Source of the DNA: Epiperipatus broadwayi
Lineage: Eukaryota > Onychophora > Udeonychophora > Euonychophora > Peripatidae
Direction of reading: 5' to 3'
Assembly: GCA_028023455.1 (NCBI GenBank)
Contig: JAQFVV010012993.1
Location: 62,001-126,000, forward strand
Length of the DNA: 64,000 bases
This document shows positions 54,635 through 64,000 of this stretch, piece after piece. The position numbers and the translations under genes are program-made. The stretch's first letter is position 1; every line of letters begins with the position of its first letter. Under the pieces are notes generated by a model. That model was not told the origin of the DNA. It did not search any database and saw nothing but the letters and a program-made list of their open reading frames with translations.

Positions 54635-55672
54635 TTATTATTAAATGTTTATATGCACTCTTGAATGGTTCATTAAATCTTTAAAAAACAAGAGTTCTTA
54701 AGAGAACTGTGTAATGGATTTCTTCTTAGAAAATATCAGCAATAGTCTAGTCCATAAATTAATCTCTAAGTGGCTAGATGATTGAAGAATTCCAAAGCCA
54801 AAGTAGTGAACAACTTAAACAGAATGAATGCCAAAGAAAGAATGCCACAGCACTGACTAAAACTTATAAATCTCACTCATAAAAACCAATTTATGTAGCC
54901 CCTATAGAAGTATGAATCAAACACACCTTTTATTTTAACTTATCATTTAACTCATACATATTCCTTTCTATTTTTCCAATTAAATTCTATATTTTAGTGT
55001 TTGATATAATGATTGTTTTCCATCTTGAATACTCAGACCATTTGATTACAGATATCAATTCAAAAGAAATTATAACTTAATCTAAAAAAATATTTTAATT
55101 ACAGCATTGATCTTCAAACATTTTGCTTTTTGATTAGATTTTTGAAGCAAGTAACATTCTTTGCTTACAGAAAAAAAATACAGTTTTTAGAAAAGTCATT
55201 AAAAATATATACAAGAATTACTTTAATTATTTATTTTACTAATATGTTCCAACAAGTGATCCATTTGTTCAATAAAGTTTGCTTTTCTCTATTTGAATTT
55301 TTTGGAGAAAAGCAAAATACATAAAATGACATATACTGAAAATATACAAAAAATTAAAAAATAAATAAATAAATTAAAACTTATATGAGTTTATTATATG
55401 TATTTGTTTGTTTACAATATTTCTGTGTCACTTCAATGTTTACTTTAAAATAGTGTGTGTGGGTGTTCTGATGCTCAGACCCAACTTCCATTATTAATGT
55501 AGCATATTTATATATTTGTTGTGCTTATTATATACAAATTTATATGTATATCCACTATAATGTTCTTTACAGCAGATTTTGTGCATGGTCATTTGATAAT
55601 GCCTGGCACACTATATTAATAATTAATATTTTTGTTATATATTTATATCTAATCTCTGCTTGAAAGACTCTT
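54635..55672. other. AT-rich non-genic stretch
   Basis: No gene; the frame at 55130-55324 lacks motifs. Confidence 0.5.
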
Positions 55673-55681
55673 TATAATCCT

Positions 55682-55712
<31 letters not shown>

Positions 55713-55721
55713 TATTATAGG

Positions 55722-55764
<43 letters not shown>
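55673..55764. repeat. (TA)n-centred palindrome followed by (TA)n
   Basis: TATAATCCTAT is repeated in inverse (ATAGGATTATA) after a (TA)n tract, ending at 55726. A second (TA)n tract runs to 55764. It has the same pattern as 6793, 21388, 34547 and 35351. Confidence 0.8.
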
Positions 55765-55765
<1 letters not shown>

Positions 55766-56709
55766 AATAACTGAAACACAGGCTTGTTATATACCTGTGT
55801 CTATATATATGTAATATAGGGTATATGAGCACAGACTTTGACACCACCCACCTCTCTCCACTCTATCTAATAACACTGATACACCTAAACACATATCTGC
55901 CGAAAAGATAAATAATCACCAATATGCGTATTTCATGCTAAACCAGCAATCATCAGTTGGTCCAGACTATCATCTTTACACACATATATAGTATAAGTGC
56001 TCAGATATATATTAAGATAGACAATCCTCATAGTTTAATGGACAGGCTTCAATCTACTCCACACTCCAACCGTCCATCCAATTGAAAATCTGATGATGGA
56101 ATGCTCAAAGGCCACCCTGAGGCCAGATTATTGTCACACCCATGTTGACCTAAGGTCAATCTGAACCCCACATGTACAGGACATAATCCATTTAATACAT
56201 ATGCAAGGATGGGCAGACATCTCTATAATGTAATAACTGAAACACGGGCTTGTTATATACCTGTGTCTATATATATGTAATATAGGGTATATGAGCACAG
56301 ACTTTGACACCACCCACCTCTCTCCACTCTATCTAATAACACTGATACACCTAAACACATATATGCCAAAAAGATAAATAATCACCAATATACGTATTTC
56401 ATGCTAAACCAGCAATCATCAGTTGGTCCAGACTATCATCTTTACACACATATATAGTATAAGTGCTCAGATATATATTAAGATAGACAATCCTCATAGT
56501 TTAATGGACAGGCTTCAATCTACTCCACACTCCAACCATCCATCCAATTGAAAATCTGATGATGGAATGCTCAAAGGCCACCCTGAGGCCAGATTATTGT
56601 CACACCCATGTTGACCTAAGGTCAATCTGAACCCCACATGTACAGGATATAATCCATTTAATACATATGCAAGTCTGTGCTCATATACCCTATATTATAT
56701 ATATATATT
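55763..56709. repeat. Tandem-duplicated 466-bp unit with terminal inverted repeat
   Basis: Units start at 55763 and 56229 (TGTAATAACTGAAACAC) and differ by only a handful of substitutions. Within unit two, TATAGGGTATATGAGCACAG near 56281 is inverted at the right end (CTGTGCTCATATACCCTATA, about 56677-56696). This defines an element of about 420 bp with 25-bp terminal repeats bordered by TA-rich sequence. Unit one lacks the right-hand repeat and ends GATGGGCAGACATCTC instead. Each unit also has CACAGG...CCTGTG just after GAAA. No frame is conserved. It is a non-autonomous element; the class is uncertain. Confidence 0.75.
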
Positions 56710-56774
56710 GTAATTATAATTGAAATAATATTTTTAATGGTTTACAAACAATTACAAACAATCCTTAAATCCAC

Positions 56775-56810
56775 AGAAGTACTTTCGGTTACTTTCTAAC
56801 CTGCCTCAAC
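56775..56810 (-). ncRNA. Hammerhead-like structured element, PLE-3 left arm
   Basis: On the minus strand: TTGAGGCA, stem GGTTA / TAACC with loop GAAAG, then GAAA and GTACT. The flanking CAG and CTG can pair as a short outer stem, where locus 1 has TAG and CTA. Confidence 0.45.
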
Positions 56811-56850
56811 TGCCATTAAATTCAAAAACCAAAAGTGGAAGCAAACATCA

Positions 56851-58619
56851 TCAATTCAAGTTCCACAAATCTCGTATTTTAATGTTAGAAGCTTGTCGAT
56901 TTATTAAATGCGCTTTATTCCTGTTTATAAAAATTGCTTCTTTAATTTTTTTTTTACTATGGTTTCTCTCTTCATGAAAAATTTTCACATTTTCAAAATT
57001 AAATTTAAATTTATATTTACATGTTTTTTCGTGAGCAAAGAAAACTGAAGGAGATATTAAATCACCATTGTTTTTATTTTTTACATGCTTATATAACAAT
57101 TCATGTTCCTTCAATCTTTTCTCAATACTGCACCTAGATTTACCTATATATGATAGCATACAATCACAAAAAATTTGATATATGACATTATTTCTTTGCT
57201 TGACAGGTATGACATCCTTAGAATTATTGACTAATTTATTAATATTGTTTGGAACATAGAATGAAACATTAAACACATTCTTATATAAATCCTTAAAAAA
57301 TTTTATTTGTGGATTTGAAATAAATGGAATAGATATCCATTTTTTACTATTAATCTTCATTTCTTCTAAATTATAATTTTTTTTTTTTTAAATTGACATA
57401 AAGCATTGTTTATTTGTTCCATTTTATAACCAACATCAATCCATTCCTTGGCAAATATATCAATATTTTTCAGTTTATCACTTTGGTAACGACATAATTT
57501 TTCATTCCGAAACAAAAAAGATTTAAAACTTGCCATTTTATGCATCATTGGTACTTTTGATTTACAATTTATATATCCTCTTTTTTGCAGTGACTTAATT
57601 ATTAGTTTATAATTTAATATACTGTTATCTCTTGTGATCATTAAATCTAAATAGTTAATCTTATTGTCTTGTTATTTTTCAATAGTCCATTTCAAGCCAT
57701 TCAACTTATTTAATTCCTCTATAAGCAAATTTATACTATTAGTATTTCCACAAACAAAAACATCATCCACATATCTTTTGTAAATTTTAATATCTCCAAA
57801 AATATGCATATTTAAAATACTACTCTCATATGTAGATAAAACGAAATTGCAAACTTGTGCAACTACAGACAAACCCATAGGCCAACCTTTAGTCATTTTA
57901 TAATATTGACCTTCAAAAGATGCAACAATGTTATCATTAAAAAATTTTAAAGAATCAATGATAAATTTTATCATATATTTTCAAATATTTTTACTTTTTA
58001 ATGCATGTTTAATTATTTTTATGGAATTCATTTTATCAATAGATCCATACATTTCTGTAACATCCAATGAAGCAATAACATTATTTTCATCAATCATTAA
58101 TACTATTTACAAAGTCAAACGATGAAGCAATAGTATTTTCCCCAAATCCTAAAAAGTCTTGTAAAAGTTTACCAATATATTTAGAAGACTGATATATGAA
58201 GGAACCACCAAAATCTATCATAACTCGCAAAGGATTAGCTTCTTTATGTAATTTTATATTTTCAAAAATACAAGGACTTATAGCACAAGAAGGATATATC
58301 TTATAGTATACATTATTATTTAAAACTTTATTTTTAGCACTTTTTAAAATATTGTTAATAAACTTTATTCTTTTACCATCCATATTATAATCTTCAATAA
58401 AAAAAAACCAAGTTTGTCCATTTGCATTTTAATTTTATGAATATATTGACATTTCGTCAACAAACACATATGCAAACCTTTATCCTCCTTCAAACAAATC
58501 ATGTTATCAATCCTCAATTTCCGTTTAAATTCAGAAATAGCCAATTGCCATGATTTATCATAAGATATTGTATCAAATTTATTACAGTTAATTTTCTTAA
58601 TAATAAAGTTTATTAACAA
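56851..58619 (-). pseudogene. PLE reverse transcriptase + GIY-YIG endonuclease, locus 3 left arm
   Basis: This is the most complete PLE protein here, read on the minus strand from 58619. In order: N-terminal region with KEDKGLHMCLLTKCQYIHKI; NIKLHKEANPLRVMIDFGGS; motif A (DVTEMYGSID region, near 58050); motif B KMTKGWPMGLSVVAQVCNF; motif C YKRYVDDVFVCG; KINYLDL; thumb KVPMMHKMASFKSFLFRN; linker KKWISIPFIS; GIY-YIG NVIYQIFCDCMLSYIGKSRC; KRLKEHELL; KIKEAIFINRN; end RDLWNLN. Breaks are few: a small deletion/frameshift near 58098, a stop near 57975, a stop near 57672, and frame changes near 57362 and 58380. The catalytic YVDD is intact. Further N-terminal sequence is absent. It is recently inactivated, if it was ever active in this form. 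Confidence 0.9.
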
Positions 58620-60131
58620 TATTTTTTTAAAAAGTGCTAAAAATAAAGTTTTAAAGAATAATGTATACTATATAATATATTCTTCTTGTGCTACATGTCC
58701 TCATAGTTTTACAAATATAAAATTACATAAAGAAGGTAATCCTTTGTGAGTTATGATAGATTTTTGTGGTTCCTTCATATATCAGTCTTCTAAATATATT
58801 GGTAAACTTTTACAAGACTTTTTAGGATTTGGGGAAAATACTATTGCTTCATCGTTTGACTTTGTAAATAGTATTAAAAATTTAATGATTGATGAAAATA
58901 ATGTTATTGCTTCATTGGATGTTACAGAAATGTATGGATCTATTGATAGAATGAATTCCATAAAAATAATTGAACAAGCATTAAAAAGTAAAAATATTTG
59001 TAAATATATGATAAAATTTATCACTGATTCTTTAAAAATTTTTAATGATAACATTGTTGCATCTTTTGAAGGTCAATATTATAAAATGACTAAAGATTAG
59101 CCTATGGGTTTCCCTGTAGTGGCACAAGTTTGCAATTTTGTTTTATCTACATATGAGAGTAGTATTTTAAATATGTGTATTTTTGGAGATATTAAAATTT
59201 ACAAAAGATATGTGAATGATGTTTTTGTTTGTGGAAATACTAATAGTATAAATTTGCTTATAGAGGAATTAAATAAGTTGAATGGCTTGAAATGGACTAT
59301 TGAAAAAGAACAAGACAATAAGATTAACTATTTAGATTTAATGATCACAAGAGATAACAGTATATTAAATTATAAACTAATAATTAAGCCACTGCAAAAA
59401 AAGAGGATATATAAATTGTAAATCAAAAGTACCAATGATGCATAAAATGGCAAGTTTTAAATCTTTTTTGTTTCGGAATGAAAAATTATGTCGTTACCAA
59501 AATGATAAACTGAAAAATATTGAGGTATTTGCCAAGGAATTGATTGATGTTGGTTATAACATGGAACAAATAAACAATGCTTTATGTCAATTTTAAAAAA
59601 AATTATTATAATTTAAAAGAAATAAAGATTAATAGTAAAAAATGGATATCTATTCCATTTATTTCAAATCCACAAGTAAAATTTTTTAAGGATTTATATA
59701 AGAATGTGTTTAATGTTTCATTCTACGTTCCAAACAATATTAATAAATTAGTCAATAATTCTAAGAATGTCATACCTGTCAAGCAAAAAAGTAATGTCAT
59801 ATATCAATTTTTTTGTGATTGTATTCTATCATATATAGGTGAATCTAGGTGCAGTATTGAGAAAAGATTGAAGGAACATGAATTGTTATATAAGGGTGTA
59901 AAAAATAAAAATAATGGTGATTTAATATCTCCTTCAGTTTTCTTTGATCACGAAAAAACATGTAAATATAAATTTAAATTTAATTTTGAAAATGTGAAAA
60001 TTCTTCATGAAGAGAGAAACCATAGTAAAAGAAAAATTAAAGAAGCAATTTTTATAAACAGGAATAAAGCGCATTTAATAAATCGACAAGCTTCTAACAT
60101 TAAAATACGAGATTCGTGGAATTTGAATTGA
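58618..60131 (+). pseudogene. PLE reverse transcriptase + GIY-YIG endonuclease, locus 3 right arm
   Basis: This is the inverse copy of the left arm, starting at the SAKNKVL region. The frame at 58753-59100 holds MIDFCGSF and motif A SLDVTEMYGSID, and ends at an in-frame stop inside motif B (KMTKD, stop, PMGF). The frame at 59104-59421 holds motif C as RYVNDVFVCG, where the first catalytic Asp has become Asn. A frameshift near 59400 precedes the thumb. The endonuclease frame (59577-60131) is complete from KKWISIPFIS through NVIYQFFCDCILSYIGESRC and KIKEAIFI to RDSWNLN, with DHEKTC intact where the left arm has AHEKTC. The endonuclease looks better preserved than the polymerase. Confidence 0.9.
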
Positions 60132-60172
60132 TGATGTTTGCTTCCGCTTTTGGTTTTTGAATTTAATGGCAG

Positions 60173-60207
60173 TTGAGGCAGGTTAGAAAGTAACCAAAAG
60201 TACTTCT
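60173..60207 (+). ncRNA. Hammerhead-like structured element, PLE-3 right arm
   Basis: TTGAGGCA, stem GGTTA / TAACC, then AAAA in place of GAAA, then GTACT. The lost G would inactivate a hammerhead. The left-arm copy keeps it. Confidence 0.4.
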
Positions 60208-60275
60208 GCAGATTTAAGGATTGTTTGTAATTGTTTGTAAACTGTTAAAAATATTATTTCAATTATAATTACAAT

Positions 60276-63200
60276 ATTGTTTTTAATTAACGGATATTTT
60301 ATTTATTTTACATATATATATATGTGTGTGCGTGTGTAAATGCTTACACCTATTTAAGTGTAAATTCTACATTTTATTTATTATGGTAAATTTTACTATT
60401 GTAATTATTTTCTATTTACTTTTATATGTAATTTATATGCCAAGTCAACTCAACTCTGAGATCCTATATTTTAGATTAGTCTTTTAAATCCCCAGTGCTT
60501 CAGGTATATTTTAATTATTTAAAATTATTTGTTTTAGAGCCATTGCTTGCTGGGTTATAATTTTAATATCATTATTGCTTAAATTCCAGTTAAGATATTT
60601 CAAGTAATAATGATTGTTATTTTTTTAATGTAATAATCATTTATATGTAGCACCTTGAGCATTGTAGTTTAAATAATGTTTATTGAATTCAAATGCATGT
60701 GGGATCTGTTTAATGAAGGGAAATGTAATCATATATCATTAAGACATTCATCTACTTTTATATTTCAGTTATTTAATTTGGTTTAGTATACTCGTCATGC
60801 AGTTACACTGATTAAAACTTTATATTTAGACCATCAGTTATTTTGACATCATTAAAGAATGTATTATAGTTTTATAGCATTTCCAGCAGAGATCAGCCCT
60901 CATTGTTAATTGCTTTATCATAATTTGAGGATCATCAGAAACTCTAAATCATCCACCTTCACTTAATGTTTACCTGGCATCGTAAATGTCCTAGGACACC
61001 TTCAGAAAGAGTAGTGGAAGCTATGCATGGGTAACCTACATGGACCATTGCATCTCCCTACCTACCTCCCCTCCAGGTATGACCTGCAGAAGAATGGGCA
61101 TACCATTTCTTTTTTCTCACTTAAATGATGAAGCATATTCCATGGTTGTAAATTAACCAAATTTGTATATTTGCTGCCTCATGCTCTCACTGCCACTCAT
61201 TGTAATATTTTAGAATAATGCCTAAAACAAATCTGTAAGCCATAACGCTGTGATATAACTAAAGCATTTTTGTTATTTATTATTGTATTTATATGTAGAA
61301 TGTCATGAAAAGCTTGCATTAAGCTATTTCCCTTAGACAAGCACCTCCCATGTGTGTAAATGAAATTTCTTTGTTTTATTATAATCCAAGATTTGAAACA
61401 TAATGTTTGTCATATTGAATACGAAAATATTCGCTCATTCAAAATTACTGTTTTATAACTTTGTTGTTCAATAATTAATATATGTAACGGTTATCAGAGA
61501 TCAATATATCTGACATCATAGAAGTGGCATCAATAATAGTTTGTTAAATACATGATATTAATTTATTCAAACATTAAAATGTCTCATTGTAAATTTCTTT
61601 GTCTAGATCATTATTTAATTGTCTGTTAAAATAACGTTTCTCCTCTTAAACCCATTATGTAACTTTTTTTCAAACATTGGCATATAAATAAACCGCACTT
61701 TATATGTATTAGTGTGATATCCCATAATGATCATAGATGTAAGCATAATGAAACTATTCTAGCATGAATTATATAAATAAAGTATGTTTAGAATAAATTG
61801 TTTTTATATAATATTAAATTAAAGTATCTTTTGATTCTATCCAGAGTTTGAATCTTTATTTTGGTTAGGTTTTAAATATAAAAAGGCTTTGCTATAATTA
61901 TGTATTATTTTAATTCTTCTATCTTATTCGGGGAATCATCCTCAATAGTCCTAATTCGAGTCTCTGTACTGCAGTCCTACATCTGGTAAAATATATAATG
62001 ATTAATAAAACAAGACACAAATTGTGTAACTTGCTTTTAACCTTGTTCTAAAATGTTCACTAGATGGAGCTTTGTCATTTGGCACTATAATTAAAGCCTG
62101 TTTATGTGGAACTTGCATATAGTTATATTTATAACGAATATTTATAGTTTTATATATATTGTAACCTCAACTTTCCTCAGCGCAATCTTTAACTTATTTA
62201 ACCTCAACAAACTCTCATTTATTTCAAGTAGCTAGTCAATTGAATTTAATATTAACTTTTAGGATCAAACAAGGGATGGCTAGTATGTTTATCTATTAAT
62301 ATTAACAATAAAATCAAGTATACCCAGGCGCCAAATTGCAGCTATAAATCATAATGCCCAGTAGAGATCATCATCATTATCCATGTTTAAGGATTATAGA
62401 AGACAATGAAGAAAGTAATTAAATTGTGTCTCAAAAAAAATAATATTGATAAAACAATTCAATCTATGTGGTCTTAATTTCACACCTAGCATTAGTCATG
62501 CAAATATTTCATGATAAATTTATTTTAAATTTATAATAATGAGACAACTTTCATATAAATATCTGATCTCGAGTGGTAACTACGAAAAATGTTATATACA
62601 TTTCTCATTTATATATGACTGGAAATAAATCAGTAATCGATGCAGAGAACTCATAATTTATGTTCATAATATAAAATTATTATTTAATTTAATACAAGAT
62701 AAAAATTATCATAAATAAATCCTCCTCATTTAATTCCATTACTTTATTTTTCATTCTCAACATCTATCACTTTTAATAGCTACAATTATATAACATGCAA
62801 TGTCTGTGTTATGTTCTCTAATCTGAGAATTCCTAATCTTATTTCTCTAAACACACATATATTAACCTGTCAATCAACTATCAATTCATGATCACTATTC
62901 TAATAATAGTATAATAATTTTATTATAATATGCTACTTGACTTCCAAACTAGCTCTTGGACTAATAATCGAACTGCTCTTTCTAAAGGTCTATATCTGCC
63001 AAGAGGTGCACTTATGACATTGTAATGGATATGATTCCAAATATGCTAAATTAAATTTTAATACAAGATTACTAGTGGGAATCACTCTAAACACTGAGAG
63101 CAGGAAAGGGATTTTATGTCTGCTCCCAATATTCACAATATTACAATGAACCAAATGATTAAATTTATTAAACTTAACTTAACTATTTCCTGTCATTTTA

Positions 63201-64000
63201 TTCTATTATATATAATCTATTGACCAAATTTTAATTAATAAGTTTAAACTTATCGTATTTTGTAAAGTAAACTATGGAAGTAAAACATGGACATTAATCA
63301 TATAAATCGATCAAAAATTACTTATGAAAGTAAAATACGGAAATAAATCATAAAATTAGATTATGCAAATTAACTATGAAGATAAATTATGTGAAAATGA
63401 ATTATATAAAAGTGACTTATACAAAAATGAATTATGTGAATCTAATATGGAAACAATATAATAATGACTACTGCAAATCGATCGTGGAAATAAATTATCA
63501 ATATAAAAATGAATAATTAAATTTAAATATGAACTAATATTACTTTAGATATAGGTGCTGTATGTAGATTCTGGAGATCTTTGAAACATCAAAACACAAG
63601 ACGCAATGTAATTTTATAACAATAATAAAATTTTATTACATTAACAATAATGATGAAAATAAAAATAAAATCACTTAAATATAATATTGTTACACTCAAA
63701 TATATGATTCAGATCTAATAAAGACTAATATTTATAATACCAATACATATAGAAATTAACCAATTTTCTGAATGACTTATTCATTGTTTTGACTCATTTA
63801 TTTATCAAAATAAAAAAAATAACAAATGCTTATGCATGGAATCAGAATTCCGTATTTAACTTTTAGAAAACCTATAAATTCCTACTCCCCCCTTTCTATG
63901 GTAAACATTATCCATGGATTATTCCAAAATAATTTATTCGTTTCAATTATTTTAACCAGCAATGATAAATAATCATCAATTTCTAAATCATTTCAACAAG
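60276..64000. other. AT-rich non-genic stretch
   Basis: No gene is recognised. 60880-61110 is less AT-rich (CTCCCTACCTACCTCCCCTC near 61055) without a conserved frame. At 62157 a TGTAACCTCAAC sequence follows a short TATATAT run, similar to the starts at 14717 and 21493. Near 62325 the minus strand reads TTTGGCGCCTGGGTATAC, whose TGGCGCC could be an LTR-retroelement primer-binding site, but no LTR pair is visible. 63240-63520 has a loose recurring AAATTATG/ATGGAAA word. Confidence 0.5.

Larger units (their letters stand above)
56708..60275. mobile_element. PLE locus 3: large palindromic Penelope-like element
   Basis: The left arm (56708 to about 58376, minus) and right arm (about 58602-60275, plus) are inverse copies that look about nine-tenths or more identical. 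They include the 3' UTR out to TTGTAATTATAATTG / CAATTATAATTACAA. The unpaired centre (about 58377-58601) carries extra N-terminal coding sequence joined to the left arm. At the inner junction, AATAAAGTTTATT, itself nearly palindromic, is shared by both arms, as expected for snap-back or template switching. The left end abuts a (TA)n tract. Confidence 0.9.

Noticed and set aside
56089-56125. CTGATGA in the 466-bp tandem unit as a hammerhead core
   Set aside because: No stem followed by GAAA comes after it; the downstream sequence (TGGAATGCTCAAAGG) does not complete the fold.
58782-59054. Minus-strand 90-codon frame inside PLE locus 3
   Set aside because: It is the antisense shadow of the real reverse transcriptase frame on the plus strand. 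The same holds for 57928-58125.

Overview
The window reads as extremely AT-rich (roughly three quarters A+T by eye) non-genic DNA from an animal nuclear genome. The evidence is Penelope-like retroelements (PLEs) with a C-terminal GIY-YIG endonuclease, a decayed RTE/BovB-clade LINE, a tRNA-derived SINE, a pogo/mariner-type MITE, many long (TA)n tracts and a 366-bp (ATAG)n tract. I find no bacterial operon structure, no rRNA, no CRISPR and no convincing host protein-coding gene. The species cannot be fixed from the sequence. An invertebrate is plausible, and the window is probably intergenic or a very large intron. Nearly every open frame is a chance frame or a transposon fragment.

Layout: 1-4380 is an old, diverged copy of a block that recurs at 41890-46680. 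4381-12480 is featureless AT-rich DNA with a double (TA)n-centred palindrome (6793-6930) and a SINE with 12-bp target-site duplications (10993-11132). PLE locus 1 is at 12481-14420. 14717-16640 is less AT-rich and rich in small hairpins. A dispersed repeat is present twice (17265-19232 and 22247-23640), and the two copies flank PLE locus 2 (19248-21334). Then come the (ATAG)n tract (24866-25231), the old PLE locus 4 (26914-27880), an interspersed repeat (31791-32100), the RTE remnant (33770-34546), more (TA)n palindromes, a second SINE (37924-38039), and the second ancient block with a complex fold-back (44785-45305). A 119-bp MITE (52086-52204), a triplicated hairpin (53798-54039), an unexplained open frame (54356-54634), a tandem-duplicated inverted-repeat element (55763-56709) and the large palindromic PLE locus 3 (56708-60275) follow. 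The rest, to 64000, has no recognisable gene.

Main biology: all four PLE loci have the same head-to-head architecture. A left arm on the minus strand is followed by a right arm on the plus strand, with the 3' (endonuclease/UTR) ends pointing outward. Near the outer 3' end of all eight arms is a short conserved element: a YTGA core, a 4-7 bp stem with a 5-nt loop, then GAAA (or a decayed form) followed by G-T/C-A/G-C-T. The stem sequence differs between families but stays base-paired. This looks like a divergent hammerhead-ribozyme motif, as is known for PLEs. Locus 1 joins arms from two different PLE families. Locus 3 is a palindrome of more than 3.5 kb whose arms meet at a near-palindromic junction.

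A second theme is structural: at least five places show unique sequence duplicated in inverted orientation around a (TA)n tract, several directly abutting a further (TA)n tract or hairpin.
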